Shown piece after piece: positions 47,102 to 56,595 of a DNA stretch of 64,000 bases. Within the stretch, counting starts at the first letter, position 1. The number at the start of each line of letters is the position of its first letter. The stretch lies in contig NZ_RBKU01000001.1 in the NCBI RefSeq assembly GCF_003633615.1, forward strand, positions 2,108,001-2,172,000, written 5' to 3'. This stretch comes from Mucilaginibacter gracilis. GTDB taxonomy: Bacteria > Bacteroidota > Bacteroidia > Sphingobacteriales > Sphingobacteriaceae. A program made the translations under genes and the position numbers. The notes beneath the pieces are model-generated. The model saw only the letters and a list, made by a program, of their open reading frames with translations. It was not told the origin of the DNA and searched no databases.

Positions 47102-47127
47102 TTCCAAATTATATCTTAAATTTGGAA
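47102..47127 (+). promoter_or_regulatory. Operator-like dyad over the -7 box of the HipA-like operon
   Basis: TTCCAAATT (47102-47110) and AATTTGGAA (47119-47127) form a perfect 9-bp inverted repeat with an 8-nt spacer. The -7 box TAAATTTG (47117-47124) lies inside it, 11 nt before the ATG at 47136. A repressor binding the dyad would cover the promoter, which suggests autoregulation. Confidence 0.6.
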
Positions 47128-47135
47128 CAATCATT

Positions 47136-47933
47136 ATGAACTACACCGTTCCGAAACTCCGAACCGTTAACGTTATCAGGTACGTAACACCCCTGCGCGA
47201 AGGTGGTTCACTACCTGCTATTGCCGAGGCCGACGATGAATTTTTATATGTACTTAAATTTCGTGGGGCCGGGCAAGGCGTAAAGGCCTTGATAGCCGAA
47301 TTAATAGGCGGCGAAATTGCTCGCGCATGCGGTTTAAAGATACCGGAGTTGGTTTTTGCCAATCTGGATGCTGCCTTTGGCCGTACAGAACCCGACGAAG
47401 AGATACAAGATTTACTCAAAGCAAGCGTAGGCCTTAACCTGGCATTACATTATTTGGCCGGAGCTATCACATTTGACCCCACTGTAACCATGGTTGATGC
47501 TAAATTAGCATCCCAAATTGTGTGGCTGGATTGCTTACTGACCAATGTTGACCGCACACCACGTAATACCAATATGCTTATTTGGCACAAGGAATTATGG
47601 TCGATAGATCACGGAGCTGCATTATACTTTCATCATTCGTGGGATAATTGGGAAGAGCAGTCTAAACGCCCGTTTGTTCAGGTTAAAGATCATGTATTGT
47701 TGTCCCGCGCAAGCGAACTGGAAACAGTTGACCTGGAATTTAAGGCCATACTGACCCCGGAATTGATTAATGAAATAGTTGGATTGATCCCCGACGAGTG
47801 GCTTATACGCGAAGACCAAACCGAAACCGCCGCGGAAATGCGCCAGGTATATGCCCAATTTTTAATTAGCAGGATAGCCGTATCGCAAATATTTGTAAAC
47901 GAAGCGCAACATGCCAGAGAATCACGTATTTGA
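47136..47933 (+). CDS. HipA-like kinase
   Basis: 265 residues resembling the HipA kinase core without the N-terminal HipA domain. Lys41 in LYVLKFRGAGQG is the likely ATP lysine, LLTNVDRTPRNTNM (Asp139, Asn144) the catalytic loop, and SIDHGAALYFHHSW (Asp158) the metal-binding loop. HipA kinases phosphorylate aminoacyl-tRNA synthetases and cause growth arrest; the target here is unknown. No HipB antitoxin precedes it. Instead a DUF3037 gene overlaps its 3' end by 23 bp, an association seen widely. Confidence 0.85.
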   Translation: MNYTVPKLRTVNVIRYVTPLREGGSLPAIAEADDEFLYVLKFRGAGQGVKALIAELIGGEIARACGLKIPELVFANLDAAFGRTEPDEEIQDLLKASVGLNLALHYLAGAITFDPTVTMVDAKLASQIVWLDCLLTNVDRTPRNTNMLIWHKELWSIDHGAALYFHHSWDNWEEQSKRPFVQVKDHVLLSRASELETVDLEFKAILTPELINEIVGLIPDEWLIREDQTETAAEMRQVYAQFLISRIAVSQIFVNEAQHARESRI

Positions 47934-48294
47934 GTACGCTGTTATCCGCGTTGTGCCAAGGGCCGAACGGGAGGAGTTTTTAAACGTGGGAGTAATATTA
48001 TATTGCCCCAGGCTAAAATTTTTGCAAGCCACGATTTTGATAGATGCTAACAGAATAGCTGCTTTTTCGCCTCAATTAGACCTGGTTGAATTAGAGCAAA
48101 ACCTTTGTGCGTTTGAAAGGATATGCAACGGAACCAAAGAAGGCGGCCCAATTGCCACTTTGGATATAGCATCACGTTTCCGTTGGTTAACCGCTACACG
48201 TAGCACCGTTGTGCAGGCATCCAAAGTACACCCCGGCTTGTGTGTGGATGCGCAACAAACACTTAATCGCCTTTTTGCCCAACTGGTGCTGTAA
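47911..48294 (+). CDS. DUF3037 protein, partner of the HipA-like kinase
   Basis: 127 residues beginning MPENHVFEYAVIRVVPRAER and EFLNVGVILYCPR, the hallmark of DUF3037. It also carries RFRWLTATRSTVVQASKVHP near the C-terminus. The function is unknown. The 23-bp overlap with the HipA-like gene implies coupled translation and a joint function, possibly as its antitoxin or adaptor; that is an inference from gene order only. Confidence 0.85.
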   Translation: MPENHVFEYAVIRVVPRAEREEFLNVGVILYCPRLKFLQATILIDANRIAAFSPQLDLVELEQNLCAFERICNGTKEGGPIATLDIASRFRWLTATRSTVVQASKVHPGLCVDAQQTLNRLFAQLVL

Positions 48295-48345
48295 AAGAGA
48301 CCGTATAATAAGTATGCAAACAGCCACTTTAATATATTTTGTAGG

Positions 48346-48397
48346 TTGGGTATCGTAGAATTTTTTGATGTAAATGGGTTCTCCGATACCCAATTTT
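48346..48397. terminator. Hairpin between the DUF3037 gene and the molybdenum hydroxylase operon
   Basis: TTGGGTATCG (48346-48355) and CGATACCCAA (48384-48393) pair perfectly across a 28-nt loop and are followed by TTTT. It is probably a terminator for the plus-strand operon; the loop is long. Confidence 0.5.
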
Positions 48398-48431
48398 ACT
48401 TTTTATCAATCTATTTACTGTTTTAATCCAC

Positions 48432-50543
48432 CTACGCTAATTCAAAAGGTAACTTTCGGTAACGTTTGCCAGTAGCCGCAAAAATAGCATTGCCTACCGC
48501 TGGGGCAATTGGCGGTAAACCCGGTTCGCCTAATCCGGTTGGTGCATCATCCGAAGGAACAAACTTTACGATAACTTCTAAAGGCGAATCCTTCATCCGT
48601 AAAAATTTATAAGTATGAAAGTTTTTTTGCACTACGGCTCCTTGCTCGAATGTGATTTTGCTGAACAGGGCGTGGCTCAAGCCATCAATAATAGCACCCT
48701 GTACCTGGTTTTCGGCACCGCTCAAATTAACCACGCGGCCACAATTAATAGCCGAGAATACTTTAGTTACCCGCAGGCCCGAAGGCGTTTTGGTAAGCTC
48801 GGCAACATGGGCAGCATAAGTGTTAAACGAGAAATAGGAAGCAAAACCGTAATAAACGTTTGGTTTAGTGTTTTTGCCCCAATTGCTCATTTGGGCAACT
48901 AAGTTTATTACACTTTTAAATTTATCTATATCGTATCTCACCTGCCCAACGGGTGCTGTTTTGGCTTTTTCTAAAAGTTCCAGTCGCAAAGCAATAGGGT
49001 CTTTTTTCATTTCGTGAGCCAGTTCGTCTAAAAAAGTTTCGTCGGCAAAGGCGGCAACGTTACTTGTTGGTGCACGCCATGGGCCCATGGCTATGTTGGT
49101 ATCAAGTTTATGATTATCGTGCCTAAAATGCGGGATAGCCGCTGCCGGGAAACCGTTAGGCACTGATGCGCCGCCATTTAACGCAACCGAATTAACATGC
49201 CAGGCGCTTATGGTATTATCGGCACCAATTACGGCGCGATACTTATACATAGCCGGTGGGCGATAAAAATCGCCCTGAATATCATCTTCGCGCGTCCAAA
49301 ACATTTGTACCGGGCATTGGGCTGATGCCGATATTAAGGCCGCTTCCACACCGTTATCTGGTCGTAATTTTCGGCCAAAGCCCCCACCTTGCCTTGGCAT
49401 ACCCAGGCTAACATTGTCTTCCGGAATATTTAGTGCTTTTGCCACAGCCTGGCGCATGTTTGCCGGTACTTGTGTTGGGCCATAAAGTTCGGCCTTACCA
49501 TCTTTTACATCGGCAAAAAAATTGATGGGCTCCATTGGCGCGTGCGATAATGCTGGGCACTCGTAAACTGCCTCTATAATTTTCCCACCTTCGCCAAAAG
49601 CTTTTTCAACATCGCCGTCGTTGCGGGATGGTGTTTCGCTTTTTTGGGTTATCATATCCTTAAAAGCAATATCATGGTCGGCTGTACTTTCCAGTTTGCC
49701 GGTATCTTTCCAAACAACTTTAAGTTTGTCTCGCCCTTTTTTTGCTGCCCATGTTGAAGTAGCCAAAACAGCGACTACGCCGCCGGCCTTAACCACGTTT
49801 TTTACGCCGGCTACCTTGCGGGTTTCGGTATCATCAAACGAATCTAACGTTTTACCAAACGCCGGCGGGCGAGATACCATCGCGAAAAGCATACCTTCCC
49901 GGCGGGTATCCATACCGTATAAAGGTTGGCCGGTTACTATTTTTTTATTGTCAATATTACCTACTCGGGTGCCAATTATTTTAAAATCCTTAGGGTCTTT
50001 CAGCTTTACGTCGGTAGGTACGGGTAAAGTGGAAGCCTTGGCGGCTAATTCACCGTAACCTAATTTTTTTCCGCTGGGTTTGTGAATTACAAAACCATCA
50101 TCGGCATAGCATTCCGTTTCCGGAACGTTCCATTCTGAAGCAGCCGCTGTGATGAGCATCACCCTGGCTGTTGCACCTGCCTGCCGGATGGGCATAAACC
50201 TGCTGCGAATTGCGCCGCTGCCACCCGCGGTTTGGTTACCATATTTTTTATCCAGCGGAGCCATTTCTACATATACGGCGTCCCACTTTACGTTTAATTC
50301 TTCGGCCAGTATCATGGGTAAGGCGGTTTTAACACCCTGGCCAATTTCGGGATTGGGCGACATGAGTGTAACCAAACCTTTTGAGTTGATACTGATATAG
50401 GCGTTGGGTGCAAAAAGCACATCGTCGGCTAAATGATGTGGTGTTTCGGCTTCGCTAATTAGGTTAAACCCTATCATCAGGCCGCCACCGGCAATGGTTG
50501 TAACGCGTAAAAAATTACGCCTCGAAACTGGTTCTGCTATCAT
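48432..50543 (-). CDS. Molybdopterin-binding subunit of an aldehyde/isoquinoline oxidoreductase-type enzyme
   Basis: 703 residues from the ATG at 50543. It starts with a Tat signal ([17 protein letters not shown]), so it is exported folded. The two halves bind the molybdenum cofactor: [20 protein letters not shown] near 55, [20 protein letters not shown] near 400, and the catalytic Glu in [16 protein letters not shown] near the end. This is the IorB type of the xanthine oxidase family. Its ATG overlaps the stop of the [2Fe-2S] subunit gene (ATGA), so the subunits are co-translated. The substrate is unknown (aldehyde or N-heterocycle). A start 69 nt upstream would bury the Tat signal and is rejected. 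Confidence 0.92.
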   Translation of the reverse strand: MIAEPVSRRNFLRVTTIAGGGLMIGFNLISEAETPHHLADDVLFAPNAYISINSKGLVTLMSPNPEIGQGVKTALPMILAEELNVKWDAVYVEMAPLDKKYGNQTAGGSGAIRSRFMPIRQAGATARVMLITAAASEWNVPETECYADDGFVIHKPSGKKLGYGELAAKASTLPVPTDVKLKDPKDFKIIGTRVGNIDNKKIVTGQPLYGMDTRREGMLFAMVSRPPAFGKTLDSFDDTETRKVAGVKNVVKAGGVVAVLATSTWAAKKGRDKLKVVWKDTGKLESTADHDIAFKDMITQKSETPSRNDGDVEKAFGEGGKIIEAVYECPALSHAPMEPINFFADVKDGKAELYGPTQVPANMRQAVAKALNIPEDNVSLGMPRQGGGFGRKLRPDNGVEAALISASAQCPVQMFWTREDDIQGDFYRPPAMYKYRAVIGADNTISAWHVNSVALNGGASVPNGFPAAAIPHFRHDNHKLDTNIAMGPWRAPTSNVAAFADETFLDELAHEMKKDPIALRLELLEKAKTAPVGQVRYDIDKFKSVINLVAQMSNWGKNTKPNVYYGFASYFSFNTYAAHVAELTKTPSGLRVTKVFSAINCGRVVNLSGAENQVQGAIIDGLSHALFSKITFEQGAVVQKNFHTYKFLRMKDSPLEVIVKFVPSDDAPTGLGEPGLPPIAPAVGNAIFAATGKRYRKLPFELA

Positions 50544-51004
50544 TTTTGTGCTCCTTTTGTTGCTGCAAGGTGAATGGCTTTGCGGATGCGGTAATGTGTA
50601 CCGCAGCGACATATATTGGTCATTGATGCATCAATGTCGGCATCGGTGGGGTGAGGGGTGCGTTTAAGCAAAGCTGCCGCAGCCATAATTTGTCCCGATT
50701 GGCAGTAACCACATTGGGCTACATCTATTTCTTCCCAAGCTTGTTGCAGGGGATGATCGCCATTAACGCTCAAACCCTCAATAGTAGTTATTTTGTATGT
50801 ACCAACAGCAGCTATCGGGAAGGAACACGAGCGTATGGCTGCACCATCTAAATGAACGGTACAGGCACCACACTGCGCAATACCGCAGCCAAATTTAGTA
50901 CCCACTAAATTTAAGTGGTCGCGCAAAACCCACAATAGCGGCGTATCTGCATCGGCATCAACAGCAAGCAGTTTATTGTTAATGTTAACATTATATTTAG
51001 GCAT
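50540..51004 (-). CDS. [2Fe-2S] subunit of the molybdenum hydroxylase
   Basis: 154 residues. The N-terminal plant-type ferredoxin domain has [16 protein letters not shown] and a further Cys in RSCSFPI; the C-terminal helical domain binds the second cluster through [10 protein letters not shown] and [14 protein letters not shown]. It passes electrons from the molybdenum subunit. This is the IorA type. No FAD subunit or cytochrome partner lies nearby, so the final electron acceptor is not shown. Confidence 0.95.
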   Translation of the reverse strand: MPKYNVNINNKLLAVDADADTPLLWVLRDHLNLVGTKFGCGIAQCGACTVHLDGAAIRSCSFPIAAVGTYKITTIEGLSVNGDHPLQQAWEEIDVAQCGYCQSGQIMAAAALLKRTPHPTDADIDASMTNICRCGTHYRIRKAIHLAATKGAQK

Positions 51005-51171
51005 GGCGGTAATAATTAAAATCTAAGCTACTGTTAATGCAATATTATGGCAAGCGTAATTACTTAATCACTAAAATATTACAGGCATTGGCTGTATAAA
51101 TTTAGCACATTTTCGGTCAATAGCAAAAGGCGTTGCTGACGGGAAGTAAAAAGATTAAGCCGGAAGAGATT

Positions 51172-51567
51172 TTACAACGATTGATTACCCGGTTTTAATT
51201 GTTGATAAGCAGAATAGCTTAAATAGAAAAAGGCAATTGGATAAAGTATTAAGATAGAAATCCCTGTGAAAGGGACCGTTATTATTTCGGCTATCCAAGC
51301 TATTATACAAAGTGCATTGTAAATTACAGAGTAAAGCCATAGGTTGCGGTTATTTGCATGCTTTTTAAAATTGAATTGTAAAAAGTAAATAACTTGTGCA
51401 GCCAAGCCCGTGCATAAAAATACAAAGGCCCCTATAGTTAGCCAATCATTATCCGGCTTATCAAAAAAGAACATCCCAATTATGGCAAGGGCAATGGCTG
51501 CGGGTAAAAGGTTTACCCAAAACATTGCCCTAGCCGTATCATTGGCATTCGGGTTTAATCTATCCAC
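51172..51567 (-). CDS. Four-helix membrane protein of unknown function
   Basis: 131 residues with four hydrophobic helices (about 15-35, 43-65, 77-97 and 100-120). No family is recognised. Its start overlaps the end of serS by 13 bp, so it is probably translated from the serS transcript. Confidence 0.65.
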   Translation of the reverse strand: MDRLNPNANDTARAMFWVNLLPAAIALAIIGMFFFDKPDNDWLTIGAFVFLCTGLAAQVIYFLQFNFKKHANNRNLWLYSVIYNALCIIAWIAEIITVPFTGISILILYPIAFFYLSYSAYQQLKPGNQSL

Positions 51568-52826
51568 TCAAATTTGGTGTATGGCACCAATACTTCGGGT
51601 ATTTTAATACCATTTTCTGTTTGATAATTTTCTAATAAAGTGGCTACAATACGCGGCAAAGCCAAAGCGCTGCCATTTAAGGTATGAGCCAGTTGTGTTT
51701 TTCCTTCGGCATTGCGGAAACGAAGTTTTAAGCGGTTGCTTTGAAAAGTTTCATAATTAGATACTGAAGAAACTTCCAACCAGCGTTGTTGTGCTGCGCT
51801 CCAGGTTTCCATATCATATGTGAGCGTTTGGGAAAACCCAATATCCCCACCACAAAGGCGCAATACACGGTAAGGTAGGCCAAGCTTTTGTAACAAGCTT
51901 TGAACATGTGTACTCATTTGTTCTAAAACTATATAAGAATCATCCGGGTGAACAACCTGCATAATTTCTACCTTATCAAACTGATGTAAACGGTTAAGTC
52001 CGCGTACATGCGCACCGTATGAACCTGCTTCACGCCTAAAGCAAGGTGTATAAGCACAATTTCTTACTGGCAGCTCGTCGGCCTTTAATATTACATCCCT
52101 ATAAAGGTTAGTAACGGGTACTTCGGCAGTAGGTATCAGGTATAAATTATCAATACCCACATAGTACATTTGGCCCTCTTTATCGGGAAGTTGCCCGGTG
52201 CCAAAGCCCGATGCTTCGTTTACCAGCAGGGGTAACATGCGTTCGTCGTAGCCTGCTTTTTCGGCTTCATCTAAAAAGAAAGTTATCAAAGCGCGTTGCA
52301 ATTTGGCACCTTTGCCCTTATATACGGGGAAACCTGCACCGGTTATTTTAACGCCTAACTCAAAATCAATTAAATTATATTTTGCGGCCAGTTCCCAATG
52401 CGGCAGGGCGTTGGCGGGTAACTGCGGTTTTTCGCCATTCTCCAATACCACCTCATTTTCTTCTGGTGTTAAACCTTTGGGCACAGAGGTATGGGGCAAG
52501 TTAGGCAATACCACAATTTTTTGTTGCAGTTCTGCCTCAACGGATGATAATTGCTCGCTTAATTTTTTAGCTTCTTCTTTCCAGGTGTTCGAGTTTGCTT
52601 TAACAGCTTCGGCTTCTTCTTTTTTTCCGTTACGCATCAACTCGCCAATTTGCTTGGCGGCGGCGTTGGCCTGCGCCGAAATATTATCAAGCGCGTTTTG
52701 CGTCTGGCGGCGTTGCTCATCCAGTTTTATCACCTCGTCAACCAGTTCTGGTTGTTTAAAATTTTTTACCGCTAAACGTTCCAATACATAGTCTCTGTTT
52801 TCGCGGATATAACTAACTTGCAGCAT
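51555..52826 (-). CDS. serS: Seryl-tRNA synthetase
   Basis: 423 residues from the ATG at 52826. It has an N-terminal tRNA-binding coiled coil (about 25-105) and a class II catalytic core with motif 2 (TPCFRREAGSYGAHVRGL) and motif 3 (LNGSALALPRIVATLLENYQ). It charges tRNA-Ser and tRNA-Sec. A TATCTTTG box (minus strand, 52842-52849) ends 15 nt before the ATG. An in-frame TTG at 52844 overlaps the box and is rejected. Confidence 0.97.
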   Translation of the reverse strand: MLQVSYIRENRDYVLERLAVKNFKQPELVDEVIKLDEQRRQTQNALDNISAQANAAAKQIGELMRNGKKEEAEAVKANSNTWKEEAKKLSEQLSSVEAELQQKIVVLPNLPHTSVPKGLTPEENEVVLENGEKPQLPANALPHWELAAKYNLIDFELGVKITGAGFPVYKGKGAKLQRALITFFLDEAEKAGYDERMLPLLVNEASGFGTGQLPDKEGQMYYVGIDNLYLIPTAEVPVTNLYRDVILKADELPVRNCAYTPCFRREAGSYGAHVRGLNRLHQFDKVEIMQVVHPDDSYIVLEQMSTHVQSLLQKLGLPYRVLRLCGGDIGFSQTLTYDMETWSAAQQRWLEVSSVSNYETFQSNRLKLRFRNAEGKTQLAHTLNGSALALPRIVATLLENYQTENGIKIPEVLVPYTKFEWID

Positions 52827-52841
52827 TGTTTTATTTTTTGA

Positions 52842-52849
52842 CAAAGATA
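52842..52849 (-). promoter_or_regulatory. -7 promoter box of serS
   Basis: Minus strand TATCTTTG, 15 nt before the serS ATG. It adjoins a repeat arm at 52855. Confidence 0.55.
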
Positions 52850-52854
52850 GAATA

Positions 52855-52939
52855 GTTCATAGTTTATAGTTCATGGTTCATGGCAAAAAAAGGAATCATA
52901 ATGCTAAAAACTATGACCTATTAACCATTAACTATGAAC
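52855..52939. repeat. Inverted repeats of GTTCATAGTTTA-type words between serS and rsmI
   Basis: 52855-52883 is a run of GTTCATAG, TTTATAG and TTCATGG words. 52911-52939 is a run of complementary words (CTATGACC, TTAACCATT, AACTATGAAC). The outer 10 bp pair perfectly. The rsmI ATG (52934) lies in the right arm. Confidence 0.65.
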
Positions 52940-53671
52940 CAAGCAGGCAAACTATACTTAGTACCCACACCCATAGGTAACCTTGAAGATATTACACTGC
53001 GGGCACTGCGGATTTTAAAAGAGGTGGACCTGATACTGGCGGAGGATACCCGTACATCGGCACCGTTGTTAAAACATTTCGAAATTAGTCAGAAAGTGTA
53101 TGCCCACCATCAGCACAACGAGCGGCAGGCTACCAACGAGATCATCAGATTTTTAAAGGAAGGCAAGAATATCGCCCTTATATCTGATGCAGGAACCCCG
53201 GCTATTAGCGACCCTGGTTTTTTTTTGGTACGCGAGGTTGTTAAAAACGACCTAGCAATTGAGTGCCTGCCCGGTGCAACGGCTTTTGTACCTGCCCTGG
53301 TAAACTCAGGCTTCCCTACAGATAGGTTTGTTTTTGAGGGATTTTTGCCCGTTAAAAAAGGCCGCCAAACACGTTATAAATTTTTAGCTACCGAGGAACG
53401 TACCATCATATTTTACGAATCGCCACATCGGTTGCTCAAAACACTGGAAGAGATGATGGTTTATTTTGGCGAGGACAGGCCGGTATCGGTATCGCGCGAG
53501 CTCACAAAAATGTTTGAAGAAACCGTGCGCGGAACCGTTACCGAAGTGAAAACTTATTTTGAAACCCATACCGTAAAAGGCGAGTTTGTGATTTGTGTGG
53601 CTGGCAAGCCGGAGGCAGACAGCAAGAGTAAGGAAGCAAGAGACGAGAAGCAAGAATCAAGAAATAAATAG
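52934..53671 (+). CDS. rsmI: 16S rRNA (cytidine(1402)-2'-O)-methyltransferase
   Basis: 245-residue SAM-dependent methyltransferase of the tetrapyrrole methylase fold. It starts GKLYLVPTPIGNLEDITLRA, then LAEDTRTSAPLLKHF, ISDAGTPAISDPGF and PGATAFVPALVNSGFPTDRF. It methylates C1402 in the ribosomal decoding centre. The core ends near residue 227 (FVICVAGK); the last 18 residues are a charged Ser/Lys/Glu tail encoded by GCAAGAATC-type repeat DNA, unlike usual RsmI ends. The start codon lies inside another repeat arm. Confidence 0.95.
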   Translation: MNQAGKLYLVPTPIGNLEDITLRALRILKEVDLILAEDTRTSAPLLKHFEISQKVYAHHQHNERQATNEIIRFLKEGKNIALISDAGTPAISDPGFFLVREVVKNDLAIECLPGATAFVPALVNSGFPTDRFVFEGFLPVKKGRQTRYKFLATEERTIIFYESPHRLLKTLEEMMVYFGEDRPVSVSRELTKMFEETVRGTVTEVKTYFETHTVKGEFVICVAGKPEADSKSKEARDEKQESRNK

Positions 53672-53697
53672 AAAACCTGCTCAGTTAAGGTTCTAAA

Positions 53698-54030
53698 TTA
53701 TATAGTAGTAGTTGTAACATCGTCACATTCTTCTTCCCAACCCAGGTAGCAGGCATACCAATGTGCACACTGCTCTAAAACCGATTGCGCTATGCCCGTC
53801 CCCGAGTCAACCACCTCGGCAACAAACATTATTTTTTCTTCCCGGCCCAGGTTGTTTTTAAAAGTATAATCAAAATGCTTACGATTATTATACTTTGTTT
53901 CGTCAGCGGGCATTGCATCGGTATGGATAACGTGTACCAACGATCGTGTTAAAACGTGATAGATAAATAAATTCCCCCCTTCCGCGGTAGGGTCTTCACA
54001 TAATAGATATTCGGGCAGTTGCTGTTTCAT
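53698..54030 (-). CDS. Hypothetical acidic protein
   Basis: 110 residues, no signal peptide, soluble. It starts MKQQLPEYLLCEDPTAEGGN and ends with an acidic, threonine-rich tail. The Cys/Trp-rich segment EQCAHWYACYLGWEEECDD is notable. No family is recognised. It is convergent with rsmI. Confidence 0.55.
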   Translation of the reverse strand: MKQQLPEYLLCEDPTAEGGNLFIYHVLTRSLVHVIHTDAMPADETKYNNRKHFDYTFKNNLGREEKIMFVAEVVDSGTGIAQSVLEQCAHWYACYLGWEEECDDVTTTTI

Positions 54031-54594
54031 AAGTATAAATTAATCAGAGCCAACATTAATTATTCTGTTTCCTTATAACGCAATAATTTAAAAAAGGTTT
54101 TAAAACGCTCATTGGCAACAAGTTGTAATTAAACTTTGATTTCAATGCTTTATAGTATGAGGTGAAATTTATACATAAAAATAAAAAATATATCACACTG
54201 GTTAATTAAAGTACCTAAAACATAATATCTGCCATTGCCCTAATAAACAGATTTTAATTTTTTTGCAGTGTCGACTAAACAACGGTCGTTATCATGGAGT
54301 TCAGTAGAAACTAATTTAATTACTTTTTCCCTCAGATGATTAAATAAATGACTAAGGAAAGAATAAGCTATTTATTGACACTTTCCGCTGGTAATAGTTG
54401 TACTAAAGCAGAATTACTGGAGCTATTAAAAATGTTAAAATAAAACGCCGCCCCCGAAATCTTAAAAGAATCGGTGGGTTCGTTATTCATCAGTGGGCAG
54501 CTCATGGAGAAGCTATTACCAGTTTTCGGAAAAAGAAAAAATATTAAAGGAAATTAACGGGTTTATTGTTACTTGCTTAGGTAAGCTGTCAATC
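54031..54594. other. Intergenic region with a possible gene remnant
   Basis: AT-rich DNA without a full gene. At 54348-54443 an ATG frame of 31 codons reads MTKERISYLLTLSAGNSCTK then AELLELLKMLK, like the first helix of FecR-type anti-sigma factors. The same frame stays open after its TAA for about 40 codons (EILKESVGSLFISGQL). It may be the dead 5' end of a FecR-like gene. Nothing else is clear. Confidence 0.3.
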
Positions 54595-56361
54595 TTACTT
54601 AAACAGCCACCAGTCAAAATCGAATAATTTTTCGCCCTTGCCTTTAAAAACAAAGTAAAGGTTATGTATACCAGTTACCGGCGTAACCTTGCAGGTTACG
54701 GTATTCCACCTTCCTTCTCCAATATTTTTTTGAACTTCGCAAATACCCATTAATTCCCCATCTGCACTATCCAGATGGATTTCTATCTGTCCCCCGGAAA
54801 TAGGCTTAATATTCGCTGAAAAGGTACTGGTTGGTTTTTTAAAGTTAACTTGCTGCACCTTGATATAATCTCCCGGGTTGATTGATGTAACGATAATGCC
54901 AGTATCTTTAAGCGTAGCCGTGCGAACGCCCTGCTCCCAGGAAATGGTTTCAGCCTCAACCCGGTTAAATGGGTTGATAGTGCCTACGCCCTGCGATAGG
55001 CCCGACGTTGGCGCAATGCGCTTAACGGAACCATTTGCATCAAAATTTAATTCATCAATACAAACCGACCGGTCAAATCCACCGCCACCGGGTAAAGCAC
55101 CATTATGATAAAAAAGATAGGTCTTACCCTTGTAATCTATTACGCCGGGATGGTTTGTAAAAGCACCACCTTTTCTAATCACGCTCATTACCGTATCTCC
55201 ATATTTCCAATCGGGTTTCTGTAGGCTCTTGCTCGTTGAATAAGCGAGATGCTCGGGCACGCCGCCGGCGGGATAGAACAGGTAATAAAGGTTTTTACGT
55301 TTGTATACCCAAGGCCCCTCTTCGTAAGTAGTGAATCGCTTTTCGGTGCTGTTAACTGTGCCCTTGATTTTAGAAACAAACCAGTCTTTTTTCTCGGCAG
55401 GAACCGGAATGATGCCGGTATTTTGATCATACGAGACCATGTCTATATTTAACTTTGCCTGCCACAGTTCCTGGTTACCCCAGGTTAAATAGGGTTGTTT
55501 TTCATTGTCTGTAATAACGGTAGGATTAATGTTCCCCTCTCCGCAATGTTCGGTAATAAATGGTTTACCAAGTACATCTGTAAAAGGGCCTGTTGCCTGG
55601 CTGCCCACGGCAACACCTATCACTTTTTTGCCGGTATTCTTTTCAATGGCGCTTACATACCAGTAATATTTGTTATCAGCCGGATTTTTGACTGTATGTG
55701 CAGCAAGTCCATCAATTGATTTCGCCCAGGCGAAAGTGTGTTTGGCATTAATAACCCTTAATTTAAAACCCTCATCTGTTAAAGGCACCTTTACAATACC
55801 GAGATGTTCGTCATAGGATAGCATATCGTTATTTAACCGTACATAATAGAGGTTAGGATTACCCCAGTATAAATAAGCCTGCCCATCATCATCGATGAAA
55901 ACAGTCGGATCAATATAACCCCAACCTCCTGATACCAGGGGTTTGCCCAACGCATCTACGAAAGGCCCGGTAGGAGAGTCAGACACAGCTACACCTATCG
56001 ACATGCCCAGTCCCTTGGCGTTCACAGGTACGTACCAGTAAAATTTTCCGTTCCGGTAAATACACTGGCCGGCCCAAGCATCTTTTTCTGCCCATTTAAA
56101 AGTGCTTACGGACAAAGGGCTACCGCGATCTGTCCAGTTCAACATATCAGTGGTAGAAAATATATGCCAGTCTTTCATAACAAACCACGTCGATTTGTCT
56201 TCGTCATGGCCTGTGTAAAGAAATACGGTATCCTTATACACCATAGGTGCCGGATCAGCCGTGTATATGGTTTGAATAACGGGGTTTTGGGAATGTGCTT
56301 TTGTTAAAGATACCAGTGCGGAAACCAATAGTACGAAGCTTACTTTTTTTATGTTTTTCAT
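54595..56361 (-). CDS. GH43-family glycoside hydrolase with C-terminal carbohydrate-binding domain
   Basis: 588 residues with a signal peptide (MKNIKKVSFVLLVSALVSLTKA). The five-bladed propeller carries Asp36 (TADPAPM, base), Asp151 (YIDPTVFIDDDGQ, modulator) and a Glu in YEEGPWVYKR (acid, near 345). A CBM6-like beta domain follows (about 460-588, INPFNRVEAETISWEQGV). GH43 enzymes are xylosidases or arabinofuranosidases. It is divergent from the alpha-galactosidase gene, with separate -7 boxes in the shared 234-bp region. The preferred linkage is not readable. Confidence 0.9.
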   Translation of the reverse strand: MKNIKKVSFVLLVSALVSLTKAHSQNPVIQTIYTADPAPMVYKDTVFLYTGHDEDKSTWFVMKDWHIFSTTDMLNWTDRGSPLSVSTFKWAEKDAWAGQCIYRNGKFYWYVPVNAKGLGMSIGVAVSDSPTGPFVDALGKPLVSGGWGYIDPTVFIDDDGQAYLYWGNPNLYYVRLNNDMLSYDEHLGIVKVPLTDEGFKLRVINAKHTFAWAKSIDGLAAHTVKNPADNKYYWYVSAIEKNTGKKVIGVAVGSQATGPFTDVLGKPFITEHCGEGNINPTVITDNEKQPYLTWGNQELWQAKLNIDMVSYDQNTGIIPVPAEKKDWFVSKIKGTVNSTEKRFTTYEEGPWVYKRKNLYYLFYPAGGVPEHLAYSTSKSLQKPDWKYGDTVMSVIRKGGAFTNHPGVIDYKGKTYLFYHNGALPGGGGFDRSVCIDELNFDANGSVKRIAPTSGLSQGVGTINPFNRVEAETISWEQGVRTATLKDTGIIVTSINPGDYIKVQQVNFKKPTSTFSANIKPISGGQIEIHLDSADGELMGICEVQKNIGEGRWNTVTCKVTPVTGIHNLYFVFKGKGEKLFDFDWWLFK

Positions 56362-56440
56362 GGTTTATCATTAAATTGGTTGGTCATTAATGTTCTTTGC
56401 TTAAAAGCCGCGACCCGGTATATGGCAAATGGCATCATTG

Positions 56441-56448
56441 CAAAGGTA
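56441..56448 (-). promoter_or_regulatory. -7 promoter box of the GH43 gene
   Basis: Minus strand TACCTTTG with TTTG 15 nt upstream; it would give a 5' leader of about 75 nt. Confidence 0.5.
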
Positions 56449-56510
56449 TTCTGTCGGGAAAATCAAAATGTCAATTTCTGCCAGAATCCTACAACAAATG
56501 TTTAAATGTT

Positions 56511-56518
56511 TACCTTTG
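56511..56518 (+). promoter_or_regulatory. -7 promoter box of the GH27 gene
   Basis: TACCTTTG, 77 nt before the ATG at 56596. Together with the GH43 box it defines a divergent promoter pair about 62 bp apart. Confidence 0.5.
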
Positions 56519-56595
56519 GACAAAAATCTTTTTACTTTGCTGCGTCGATGTGAGAGTATACTATAAAGCTCATTGTCGAAGAAATTGCTAAACTA

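Noticed and set aside
49621..50058. 145-codon plus-strand open frame opposite the molybdenum subunit gene
   Set aside because: Antisense shadow of a strongly supported enzyme gene.
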